This document shows positions 19,001 to 28,600 of a stretch of 64,000 bases of DNA, one piece after another. Origin of the DNA: Treponema sp. UBA1233. Lineage in GTDB: Bacteria > Spirochaetota > Spirochaetia > Treponematales > Treponemataceae. Within the stretch, counting starts at the first letter, position 1. Each line of letters begins with the position of its first letter. The notes below the pieces were generated by a model, which ran no database searches, was not told where the DNA came from, and worked only from the letters and a program-made list of their open reading frames with translations. The position numbers were made by a program, and so were the translations under genes. The stretch is from NCBI GenBank assembly GCA_002309305.1, contig DBWR01000020.1, forward strand, positions 70,350 through 134,349. Direction: 5' to 3'.

Positions 19001-22000
19001 GTGATTCAAGTCGGTTCCAAGGAATACCTTTGCAAGACGAGGAGCATTGTTCTGTACGCTAACAGAGAAACTTTCTCCGGATACGTTTCCTGCCTTGTCA
19101 AATGCGAGGATTACCATATCAACAGGTCCATCCGGCAGATTTACAGAGTGGATTGTTCCATCCCAAGTATAAGTTGAACCCAACTTGCTTACGGTTTCGG
19201 GCATTCCGTCTCCATCATCAGTATTATCCATGACAAACGGATTTGCCATCTTTCCTGCACCGGTAACTTTTTCGGTTCTCGTGTTGTCGATTACCATACC
19301 GTATGGGAAGCCGGCAGTTGTCGTTGTCGAGGCGGTAATACCTGTGTCAGTATCCAGTGTGATTGTTCCGTTATTTGCAATGGAAGAAATCTTTCTGTAA
19401 ACACCTTCTATGAAGATGAGTCCACCAACCCTGATGTTATCCCTGTTTCCTGTGATTTGTGTCGCCGTGCCTGGAATAAATGTATCTCCCTGTACCGTAC
19501 CGGAAACATTTACACCGTACATATTGTAACTTGTATTTCCCTGAGTGACAGTAAATGTCTGCAGGGTAGAAAGAGTTACCTTGGCATCGCTTGTTACCAT
19601 CGGGTTAATCAGGACTTTTCCAGGACGTACAAAGTAGAAGAACACGCGTTCAAATCCAGAGCCGGCTTCCTCTACATCACCGGAAATTGTGTATACATAA
19701 TCCTTTTCAGAAACAATTGAATTGGCCGCAAGAGCATCTCCGTTACCCTTAAGGTTACCAAGAACTGGAGCAGTATTATCTATGTTGAATGAATACTTGG
19801 CGGACGTTGTGTGCTGTCCCTGACCGACTGTGTCAGTTACGGCAACAGTATAAGAAGCCTTGTCTTCACCTTCGTTTGGCACTATCTTAACCCAAAGTAT
19901 GCGTTTTGCCTTGCCACCCTCTGTATAGGCAGTTGTCAGGGTATAGTCACTTTCTGTCAGTGTGATGCTTCCATTGTCCTTGTCCTTCTTGACTTCTACC
20001 CTATCAAGGCTCTGTTCATCAGTCATTTCTACAGTAAGATACCAGTCACCCTTGATGAACATGTCTGCCGTATAATCGCTGCTTGCAGTCGGACTGACAT
20101 TTCTTCCTGGTGTTCCTGAGTACTTCTTTACTGAAGCGTTCTGGATAGGTGCGTTTGCATCGATGCGGATGGCAACTGGTTCACTCCAACCGCCAACCTT
20201 TCCTTCTGCATTTACACCGCATGCACGAATCCAGATGTTTGTGGTTGCTCCGGCCGCAGGATTCATCTTGTCGTTTTCGTTAAGGCTTATGTTCCATGAA
20301 GTTCCCTTTACCTTTGCCTTGATGCCCCACCAAGCGGACTCATCACCTTCCAGACCCTTGAGCACTGAATAGTTTTCACCACCGGCATTTCCGGCAGCTG
20401 TGGCTCCCATGACCTTGTTTGCTACATCGCTATAGTATTTGTTTTCAACCAGCCAAGGATCACTTCCATTTGTACCTATCGTTGAATAGCTGTCAAAAGT
20501 ACTTGATCCTGTTGAAACCTGCAGGTATACGGCATCCGGTATGGTTGTTCCTGACGGAATGTTTACGTTTCCTGTTACAAGAATAGTTCCTCCAAGAACC
20601 ACATAATCCAAACCGGTTCCATAATCCCTTGATGTCGGATATGTAATTTCTACCTGAGGTCTGTCTGCATCAGGATTGTGCTTTATTAAGAATTTATTGA
20701 TTGTCCAGTTACCGACACTGTCAACACTCTTTATGTACAATGGCAAGGTGTATACATAGTTTGAATAATCCAGATAGTATGTGTTTGGATCTGAATCAGG
20801 TTTTTCCTTGTCGAACCTTGTCAAAAGTGGATTTCCATCTGCTTCACCGTCAAAGCTGAACTTCCATGATGTAGCCGAATAGCCTGCCGCACGGTTTTCT
20901 GACCAACCGTCAGATTCTGCAAGTTCATCGATTGTATAACTTTCCCTCTGGGTTCTGGACGGTATCATCCAGTATGTCTGAACCACAGAAGCATCATCAT
21001 CTATGGATGTACCGGAAATATCTACAACACCCGTAACCTCATCAGAAGTGATGTATGTGAATCCCTTGTTTTTGAGCTGTGTGTCTGTTACTTCAACAAA
21101 CTTAGGAATAGTTGGAGTAATCTTTGGTCCTTCGTTGTCTACAGTAAGAGTGTATGTCTGGACTTTTTCGTTATGTGCCCTATCCCTTACGGTTACCTCT
21201 ATACTCTTTACACCAGATTTATCATCTGCAAGAGGACTTACATCTACAACTTCACCGCGATAATAGACATAGGTATTGCCATCCCTTACAGTTGTTGCTG
21301 AAGTGAGGGTCAGCGGAATTACCTGTTTCGGTCCTCCGTTAATATTGTAGGATTCAGTTTCAACATTGTTGTCTTCGTCCAAAATACGTGCCGTAACAGA
21401 CTCAACAAACTCTTCATAAACCGGCGTATAGATTACAAAGAGGCTCTTTTTACCACCAACAATCTTGCTGGAATTAAGCTGGTTTGCACCGACATCATTC
21501 ATCAATGCCTCTATGCCTTCAAGATCATCTGGGTTTGTCGCAGCATGTTCGTCCCTTTCTCCAATTGAAACTAATGTTGTTCCTATCTTTGGCTGGGTCA
21601 TGTCTTTGTTTACAACCACTTCAGATTCCGCACTATTACCATAGAAGTCCTTCGTGCGGTCCTGTGACGCATACAGATAGTACGGTTTGTTGACGGCATC
21701 GCCACGACCTGAAATAAATACAGTTCCAGCCGCATCCTTTACATAGAACCAGAGTTTCTTTGTTCCGTCATTTCCTACATCAAAGTTCCAGTCGCCGCCA
21801 TTTAAAATTTCTACAGCAGTTCCGCTTGAAACGCTTGATGCTGTCAAAGTCCAGTCGTTGGGGCAAGTATCGCCAATGTAAATTCTAAGGGCCTGTACAG
21901 TACCGTCATCATCATTTATTGTTCCACGTAAAGTTGTACTCTGAAGCCATGATGAAGCCGAATCAAGGGTAGTAAATTTAATGACAGGACGGTCCGTGTT

Positions 22001-25000
22001 TTGATCTACAACAACCTTGGTTGCAGCCGAATAACCTGTGTTTCCTGCCTTATCCATCATTTCGACCATGAGCCAGACATTGCCGGAGTAGTTTGAACCG
22101 AATGCAGTTTTGGTATCAATTCCACTGCAAGTCCATGTATTTGTTCCTGTGGCAGACTTTATCAGTGTCCATCCTTCAGTTGATGTAATGGCTCCGTTAC
22201 CCGGATTAGTCTTTCTGTAATACAGTTTTGGAAGATAACCGGCCTCATCCAGCAGGGCGTAATCTGTCGCCTTTCCGGAAACATCGATTACTCCATTTAC
22301 CTGAACGTCGCTATCACCGTTTACAGTCAGGGCATCCTTTATTCCATCGATTGTAATTGTCGGTGGAGTGGTGTCAATTATAAGAGATGCAACTTTTACG
22401 GCACTTGTTGTAAGTCCAGGTCCTGCATTATCAGTAACATTTGCATAAATACCAGGATTGACTCCAATTATCGCCTGAACAGCAGGATCCTTGAGCCAGC
22501 CGTTTGAATTGTCTATGTTCAAAGACCATTCGCATTCTCCATTTTCATCAGGGTCACCCAAAGTATATGTTCCCTTGGGCAGTTTAGTACCGTTTGCAGC
22601 CAAACCGCTTGCAGTTATCTTGTATTCGGGTTTTCCAATATAGAATTCTATGCTTCTTATTCCACTGTCTTCGTCCTTTGCAGTTCCCCTAATCGTGGCA
22701 ATCGGATCAATTCCGTTGGTAGGTATTGAACCGTCTTCCAGAGTTTCGATTGTTGGCGGAGTCATATCTACATTAAGGGTATACTCCTGATCCAAGACGG
22801 CATTTCCAACCTTATCCACGGCAACAAGCCTGAGCTTATTGTTTCCAACTTCAAAACCTGTCAGCACAGCCTCGAAACTTGTGTAAGGATAAACATTAAT
22901 CTTTTCATCGCCGTTGTTCTTTTCAACACGCTTGTCATTCTTACGAACCGCAAGAGGGGCAAAGTAATCCGTACAGTATTCCTTGTAATTACTTGTATTG
23001 ATCAAGGTCTGACCGTCACCCTCACGATAGACCTGATAGTAAATCATATCCACACCGGATCCTTCATCAGTAAAGTCACCGCGTATTTTCATTGTGGTGG
23101 AGTTTCCGTATGTTCCTGCAGCATACTTTCCTCCAACGTTCTTGTCTTCGGCTACAGGATGGGCTGGATCAAAGTTGTCATTATTGTTGTCACCGATACG
23201 GAAGATGACGTCTTTTCCTTTTGTATCGATTTCATGCTGTGGAGCTGGAGCAGCATCATCAAATTCAACTGTGATTATTTGTACATTATTTGAATCAACC
23301 TGATTACCGGCTTTGTCGCATGCGGTTACTGTTATCTTAACGTCGTTGTTTTCACCAGCCTTTGCCGTGAAGCCACTGAAGTCCAGAATATCAGAACCTT
23401 CGTTAAAGTTCCATGAGGTAGATGTCCTTTCTTCTGTAATTGTTGTTCCGTTGCCTTCAATTTTAATGATGGTTTTGTCTACCAGATAGTTGTCCGTCGT
23501 GATACCAGACAAATCATAGTGACCGTTTTTCCTGATATAATAGACACCATCCTTCTTTACGATATTGGATGACGAATCTGAAGGATCGGCTTTTTCCAGA
23601 GAAACATTTTTTACCTCCGGTTCCCTGTTGTCGATGTTCAAGGTTCTTGTTGCGTCAAATTTACCGCTACCGTTTTCGGCACGAATTGTCACTTGGACAG
23701 TGTAAAGTCCCTTGTGATTAGGTATATGTGTTTTAGCATCATTGTTGGGAGTAAGGGTTGCACTCCAGGTGTTGCCTGAGGGTGTTATATTTCCATTTGA
23801 TTTTTTTGAATAACCTGAATCGTCAGAAACTATCATCTCCCAAGACATTGATACAGTTTCGCTTGAAGTAACGCTTCCTGAATATTTATAACTGCCATTA
23901 GCATAGGGAGCATGATTGGTAACTGTATTTGTCTTGAGGTTCTTGTAGTTTTCCGCATCTTCGGGACCAATTTCCAGTGTCGGAGCCTGAGCGCTTACGC
24001 TTGCAATAAAGCCATATCCGTCCGGATACTCTTCCTGGTTAAAGTTTTGTATGTCCGTATCGTTAATGTCTTTTCCAACAGCAACAAACCGCCATTTCGT
24101 GTTGTTTACCATGCCTGTATAGTCACCAAAATTCAGCGCAACAGTTTTTGCAACAGAGTCTGCATTTTCTCCTTCTGCAGTTGGTGTGTATTTTCCTGGA
24201 TTTGCAGCTCCAAGTGTTGGATTCCATGTCCACACAAGCTGTCTGCTGCTTGAATCTCCAACTTTTTCAACATATATGCTTACAGTTGGTACGTCAATCT
24301 TTGTCTGGTCCAAACCTGCCATTACCGTAAAGTTGAGTGGTGTTCCTGTAAAATACGTGTAGTATCCGTCGATGTGATTGTCTACAGCACTAGGATCAAT
24401 TTCAAGACCGCTAACAGACAATGTCGGATAGTTTGCCGGATTCATCCTAAAGTTAAGGGCCTTTGCCTTTTTTTCTTCCGTCAGGTTTTCTGTTGAAAGT
24501 GCAGAACGAGGTGTGGAAACTGTTGGGGCCGCACTGTCTACAAGAGCTTCAGCAAGCCATGCTCTTAATAGAGCGTGTTGATCACCTGAGTAAGTGTCAT
24601 CAAGTCCGCTTTCAATTTCCTGGATATTCTTTACCGAGAATGAACTGTAGTTTTCCTTGTTTCCGTTTATGAGGTTGAGAACGTCATTGGTTCCGCGATA
24701 AAAGCCCGTGCTTGCATTTCCTTCACCTGTACCACCGGAAGATGGATCGGTATAGCATCTTGCCTTATCGTATGCGGTGACGGTAAAGTAGAATTTTTTT
24801 GCTCCCAGATTCAAAGCATCTGATCCATAGAGTGCCCTGTAAATTTCGTCCCTCTGTTTAACCAGTGCATCGGTAGAACCTGTCAAATCTCGTTTTGCAA
24901 TGATGAGCGGGTTGGCATTTGACATATCGGTAATATTGTTGAAAGTGGTGTCTTCTGCAGAAAGGTCTGTAATCCTGTTTCCATTTTCATCGTAGAATGT

Positions 25001-25540
25001 CACGACCAGCTTGTCGATTCTATTCTCAGTTGCTTCTGCAAAGGTTCCCTCAATTGAAACTGAGCGTCCGTATTCTTTGGGAGAGTTGCTGCCGTATGAT
25101 GTCGGCTTTGTAAGAATCAAAATCGGAGGTGTGTTGTCGATTTCAAGTGACTGAGTATATGTTCCTGAAGTACGTCCCTGGGTATCCTTTGCCACGGCAT
25201 AGAAAACGTAGGGTCCGTCCTTAATGTCCACAGTATTTGGATCAATGGTAAGAGCCCATGTCCTGTCACCGGCTGTTACGTTAACAGTACCAAGCAGACG
25301 TTTATCCATGGCGAATGAACCGGTCCTCTCGTAGTACACGTCTACGGAACTGACGCTGGTATCATCATCACAGTCTCCGGCAAGCACAAAGGTATCGCGC
25401 ACAACAGAACCTGCAGGCGGATAATTGATGGTTACCGTTGGAGGCACGGTATCAACCGCCTCTCCAAGACCAACCTTACAGGAGAATCCCAGCAAACAAG
25501 CCAATGTAATAACTAAACTAAAAACTCTACTCTTCCACAT
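16058..25540 (-). CDS. Giant Ig-like repeat lipoprotein, paralogue 3 (3160 aa)
   Basis: The start ATG 25540 follows GAGGTGTGTT. The N-terminus MWKSRVFSLVITLACLLGFS plus Cys and the following GLGEAVDTVPPTVTINYPP match the other two paralogues. Ig-like domains run to about residue 2530. Residues about 2537-2585 resemble an IPT/TIG-like domain. Residues about 2650-3160 hold repeated blocks (PVIAYYDGSN, ITYYDRYAK, VISYYDPTN) typical of BNR-like propeller blades. It ends FDCVYLRKE, unlike TAQMR of paralogue 2. It lacks the sigma-28-like promoter and conserved leader of its relatives: only about 25 bp separate the terminator T tract of the upstream gene from the start codon. Surface or periplasmic binding protein by inference. 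Confidence 0.88.
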   Translation of the reverse strand: MWKSRVFSLVITLACLLGFSCKVGLGEAVDTVPPTVTINYPPAGSVVRDTFVLAGDCDDDTSVSSVDVYYERTGSFAMDKRLLGTVNVTAGDRTWALTIDPNTVDIKDGPYVFYAVAKDTQGRTSGTYTQSLEIDNTPPILILTKPTSYGSNSPKEYGRSVSIEGTFAEATENRIDKLVVTFYDENGNRITDLSAEDTTFNNITDMSNANPLIIAKRDLTGSTDALVKQRDEIYRALYGSDALNLGAKKFYFTVTAYDKARCYTDPSSGGTGEGNASTGFYRGTNDVLNLINGNKENYSSFSVKNIQEIESGLDDTYSGDQHALLRAWLAEALVDSAAPTVSTPRSALSTENLTEEKKAKALNFRMNPANYPTLSVSGLEIDPSAVDNHIDGYYTYFTGTPLNFTVMAGLDQTKIDVPTVSIYVEKVGDSSSRQLVWTWNPTLGAANPGKYTPTAEGENADSVAKTVALNFGDYTGMVNNTKWRFVAVGKDINDTDIQNFNQEEYPDGYGFIASVSAQAPTLEIGPEDAENYKNLKTNTVTNHAPYANGSYKYSGSVTSSETVSMSWEMIVSDDSGYSKKSNGNITPSGNTWSATLTPNNDAKTHIPNHKGLYTVQVTIRAENGSGKFDATRTLNIDNREPEVKNVSLEKADPSDSSSNIVKKDGVYYIRKNGHYDLSGITTDNYLVDKTIIKIEGNGTTITEERTSTSWNFNEGSDILDFSGFTAKAGENNDVKITVTACDKAGNQVDSNNVQIITVEFDDAAPAPQHEIDTKGKDVIFRIGDNNNDNFDPAHPVAEDKNVGGKYAAGTYGNSTTMKIRGDFTDEGSGVDMIYYQVYREGDGQTLINTSNYKEYCTDYFAPLAVRKNDKRVEKNNGDEKINVYPYTSFEAVLTGFEVGNNKLRLVAVDKVGNAVLDQEYTLNVDMTPPTIETLEDGSIPTNGIDPIATIRGTAKDEDSGIRSIEFYIGKPEYKITASGLAANGTKLPKGTYTLGDPDENGECEWSLNIDNSNGWLKDPAVQAIIGVNPGIYANVTDNAGPGLTTSAVKVASLIIDTTPPTITIDGIKDALTVNGDSDVQVNGVIDVSGKATDYALLDEAGYLPKLYYRKTNPGNGAITSTEGWTLIKSATGTNTWTCSGIDTKTAFGSNYSGNVWLMVEMMDKAGNTGYSAATKVVVDQNTDRPVIKFTTLDSASSWLQSTTLRGTINDDDGTVQALRIYIGDTCPNDWTLTASSVSSGTAVEILNGGDWNFDVGNDGTKKLWFYVKDAAGTVFISGRGDAVNKPYYLYASQDRTKDFYGNSAESEVVVNKDMTQPKIGTTLVSIGERDEHAATNPDDLEGIEALMNDVGANQLNSSKIVGGKKSLFVIYTPVYEEFVESVTARILDEDNNVETESYNINGGPKQVIPLTLTSATTVRDGNTYVYYRGEVVDVSPLADDKSGVKSIEVTVRDRAHNEKVQTYTLTVDNEGPKITPTIPKFVEVTDTQLKNKGFTYITSDEVTGVVDISGTSIDDDASVVQTYWMIPSRTQRESYTIDELAESDGWSENRAAGYSATSWKFSFDGEADGNPLLTRFDKEKPDSDPNTYYLDYSNYVYTLPLYIKSVDSVGNWTINKFLIKHNPDADRPQVEITYPTSRDYGTGLDYVVLGGTILVTGNVNIPSGTTIPDAVYLQVSTGSSTFDSYSTIGTNGSDPWLVENKYYSDVANKVMGATAAGNAGGENYSVLKGLEGDESAWWGIKAKVKGTSWNISLNENDKMNPAAGATTNIWIRACGVNAEGKVGGWSEPVAIRIDANAPIQNASVKKYSGTPGRNVSPTASSDYTADMFIKGDWYLTVEMTDEQSLDRVEVKKDKDNGSITLTESDYTLTTAYTEGGKAKRILWVKIVPNEGEDKASYTVAVTDTVGQGQHTTSAKYSFNIDNTAPVLGNLKGNGDALAANSIVSEKDYVYTISGDVEEAGSGFERVFFYFVRPGKVLINPMVTSDAKVTLSTLQTFTVTQGNTSYNMYGVNVSGTVQGDTFIPGTATQITGNRDNIRVGGLIFIEGVYRKISSIANNGTITLDTDTGITASTTTTAGFPYGMVIDNTRTEKVTGAGKMANPFVMDNTDDGDGMPETVSKLGSTYTWDGTIHSVNLPDGPVDMVILAFDKAGNVSGESFSVSVQNNAPRLAKVFLGTDLNHNTTFEDSEFETYNIGAAANAPNGTEAYTLTTANFSIYTLNPRSEWEAAVSTRKAFTVKKDLAVLPEIVGGNGEIKVVFNKNDTTTVENGFQTGTAVSKTGTLATPNTITGDYWKFSDFGGDGTKKVSFTFWDSTEECTPGTDSQYAFLRITDLNVDQVDGVDPNVVIDPFFWNGEDDNSLYQNSKANGHIELESDWTATDDGGVKLTSWDGKGKKQSTYLDSDPKVSGKIVLRGTAYDDTLLKTLQFSMTNFDTTTVKTFATYTAADGWTVTKVGGNNPSMASNYYEVTVTEDYLNQNGHKVSWEIAIDTAHLSDVAHIDALFTVIALDDAGRSSANRTASETVGDATLHRPSYAMDVVPYITGLDRPNAKTNTQRSRKGKYQVVLGEDVTISGFNLPAATANAIKLQVTGQQNNPTGTVKTQITAKNGSTKDSMTFTVPATSGYIKVVSANNISSINNYNIGNEMESEYSGDAWTDDVYLSVWKNDEYFYFSNDPISPSMDRIANGNGQYRLYGGWATQSSKFYASYPNTSGTGSTGTAPSPANGDGTSKTSSTFGDPATFYDVAIVGQNRYNVLLDCWQGSTSGWGRNFVINMNGYYQHNDCQTTNSNSSDTTWDNRTKNTMRHVIERMGAGGTQPDNADSSDGLDEIFNQFLNPRITVYDGKAYITYYDRYAKCLKWAMVEPTNSATNITTKYATEGIWENNAYTGTTGQKSPYYKNGGFVVAGYDTLQSGGSQTNLNVGMWSDIAIDTTAGKPVIAYYDGSNRQLMIATSASATYPVNTNSPVLTGTATSATQGNAWTRQVVTGSAAPRLGEYVSLALDGGNNIHIACKGAKDSCLYYVYGARDTYGSYSWTTVCVDNNGSPGTWTDIKLTNPSASGAAAGPVISYYDPTNDATEDAIKVAYYEAPAGTVTNPHLVSSNWDTMTVPCNAPATANRITLALDVTDGVTYTTNGTTNNSKLAVGYVSSRFDCVYLRKE

Positions 25541-25566
25541 AACACACCTCTCTACAAAACCGCACC

Positions 25567-25599
25567 AAAAAAAAAGTCACCCCGGACCCGATCCGGGGT
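25567..25599 (-). terminator. Terminator of the 2171-aa gene, built from a dispersed palindrome
   Basis: On the minus strand ACCCCGGA-TCGGG-TCCGGGGT is a perfect 8-bp stem, followed by GAC and a run of nine T. It resembles the dispersed ATTCCGGA-TCAAG-TCCGGAAT palindrome, so a mobile repeat seems to have become a terminator. It stands between the 2171-aa gene and paralogue 3. Confidence 0.7.
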
Positions 25600-25610
25600 C
25601 TTACGTTCAG

Positions 25611-25631
25611 ATTCCGGGTCAAGTCCGGAAT
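25611..25631. repeat. Dispersed 21-bp palindromic repeat, copy 1
   Basis: ATTCCGGGTCAAGTCCGGAAT is nearly the same as copies at 37250-37270 and 38929-38949. A half copy (AGTCCGGAATGAC) follows at 25641-25653. All copies are intergenic. Confidence 0.75.
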
Positions 25632-25665
25632 GACATTTTCAGTCCGGAATGACAGTCTTCATTTT

Positions 25666-28600
25666 TTAGAAGACACTCGTCCTTATACCGACGGACATTG
25701 TCGGAACTATAATCTTATCTATCGTCGTGCTGACGTCAGATGATATGAACCATACCTGCGGCTCCCAGTATACTGACCAAGTCTTGAAGTACTTCATGTT
25801 CTCGAACGTCATTCGTGGGAATTCTATCTGCATGAGTGCGGCAGAAAGAATCTGTCTCGTTCCTGCACCAGACTCAGTGAAGTAAGAGAAGTCTGCACCC
25901 ACAGAAATCGTTGCCGTCAACCAGTCAAAGTCGTGTCCAAAGAAGTAGTTGAACGGTATGTATCCAACCTGGGCGATAATCTTGAATCCTGCAATATGTC
26001 CACCATAGCGGAGTGAAGAATATCCCTGTCCGATGATGTTGTTAACGGCATCACGCTGGCTCTGAGTAAACTGACCGTAGTGCAATTCAAGTTTTACCGC
26101 ATCGTCGAATGCTGTAAGACCAACACCTACGCTCCACAAACTTGCACCCCAGAAGCTTGCATCAAAGTAAAGTCCCTGGATGAACTTAGGTACTTCATAA
26201 GAAGATTTGTCACCCTTACGCAGATACAGTGTTACATCCTTGAGCTCTATGTCGTCGCTGGTAAGTCCCTCGAACTTGAGCATCTGGTTGTAGTGTCCGC
26301 CTGCACCCGGTGATATGAGCTTAACCTCCGGCAATGTGCGGTCTACCTGAACGATTGTTCTTGTAATCGCATTTTCGCCATTTTCCATTTCGGCACGAAC
26401 AAGCAGGAAGTGGTATCCTTCCGCTACGTCCTGATTTTCTATCCTGTACTTCCAGTCACCCTTTCCGTCTTTAGAGACTTCCTGGTATGTCTTTCCATTG
26501 TCAAGGCTGAGCCAAACCTTCTTTACGGTCTTTGCCTTGAGCGCCAGTTTTTCTTCTGTCGGAGTATCCTTGTTCTTGAGTGTTGCCTTTTCCTCTGGTG
26601 TCAGGATGTAGCCTGCCTTACCCTTGAGGAGCGGACGTTTAACTGCAAAGTCTCCATATGTAAAGTTGTCCAGAGTTACCCATGGTCCGTATGGATTGTA
26701 GATCAAAGTCTGCTCGCGTGAAGTAATCGTGCGTCCCTTTTCTGTTGTGGCCACAATCTGATATGTATGGTTTCCTTCCTTTAGCTTAAAGATTCCGGAT
26801 TCATACATACCTTCATCTTCGTATACAGGCTTTTCTTCTACATCCTTGTATTCAGGTCCTTCGTATGGCTTACCGGCTTCCTTGGCAGCGGCCTTGTCGG
26901 CTTCAATCTTAGCCTTGAGTGCTGCGTTGCGTGCTTCGGTCTGTTCCTTTATCTTGAGATTGTTTGCCTCACGCTTCTGTGCGTCGTTGATTCCCTTCTG
27001 GGTTTCGGCTTCGGTAAAGTCATCCTTCTTGAGCTTGACTTCATCCTTAAGACGGAAGCTGAAGTAACCTGTTTCTGTCAGTTCTGTCTGCAATCCCGGC
27101 AGTTTCTGACCGTCTATCATGATTTCAAGTTTTGCAATCTTATCGTCCTGACTTGATGCAATACCATAGATGTTGAATTCACCCTGTACATGCTCACCGT
27201 TCAACGGATACAGGAGGTCAACCTTGGTAAGTTCCACGTCCTTCTTGAGCGTTACGTTGCGGCTGATGTTGGTTGTGTTACCCGCATAGTCTGAACCCGT
27301 AATCTCGATGTTGTACAGTCCGTTTGGCAGTTCGCTGATGTCGATTACCTGAGAAATGATTGAATCTGGTTCAAGATCATTGAGTGCAAGATAATCAGGC
27401 ACACGCTTACCGTCAAGGCTGCGGATCTTTACAAACAGTGTCTCGAGTGCGATGTTGTCCATTGTCTGTCCGCTTATGAACAGGTTGGAAGAAATCGTGC
27501 TGTCGTCAACCGGATATTCAAGCTCCATGATTGGCGGAGTGTTGTCCACGTTGATCAATGATGTAAAGAGGCCTGTGATGTCATAGCCGTCCCAGATCTT
27601 AAGGAACACGACATGGCTTCCGTCCTGGATTACCCTTGTGTCAAACTCATAAGACCACTGTGCGCGATCCTCACGGTTGCGTCCTGGAACAACCACGGCT
27701 TCGTTATAGCTTGCACCATTATCTACAGAAATCTGAACACGCTTGATTCCGTTCTTGTCCTGTGCCCATCCTGTAAGCTTGATCATGCCCTTTACGGACT
27801 CATCAAGTTTCGGAGTAAGAACGCCGCCCTTAGGCTCTTCCAGAGAAATCTTGAAGTTGCGTGTTACTTCCTTACCCTTAACACCGTTGATGTCCTCTGC
27901 ATAAACTGTAACTGTATGCTCGTTGTCCGTGAGCTTAGAAAGAGGCTTTACGACAATCTCAAAGCTTGAAAGACCGTCAGGGTTATCAATCATCTGGTAT
28001 GCGCTGTTGTCGACCTTGTAATATGTCTTACAGATCTTTGTTCCGTCTGCTGAATGCATACCGTCATCATCGTACATGACACCTGTAATCACAAAGTCTG
28101 TTGTTATGACTGAATCTTCAAGCGGCATGTGGATTTCTACGACAGGAAGGTCGCTGTCTGGGTCAACGTCAAACTCATACGTGTCGAGTGTCGCAACGTT
28201 TCCTGCACCGTCCTTTGCAATGAACTTCATGTCGTTTGATATCGGGCGTGAAGGCTGTCCGAAGTGAGCTGACGGCAATGCACCCTTCATTACTGTTGAG
28301 TCAGACGGAGCCATTGTTGTTTTTACTATTGCAGCAGGAACACTTTCTTCCACTGTGCCTTCCTCTCCCTCAGGAGTTTCAACTGACACATCAGAGATAC
28401 TTGCCTGTGCGTTGCTTACGATGTCAAAATCCTGCTTGACCTTTCCCTTGTTTCCCTGGTACTGAATCTGTCCTACATAGCTGTCATCCTTTATTGAGAA
28501 TACAAACAGGGTCTCACCGTTGACTTTTGCACCCGGCTCTGGAACAACAACCTTGATTTCAGGCGGAGTCGTATCCTTCTTGAGTGCTGAATTATAATAG

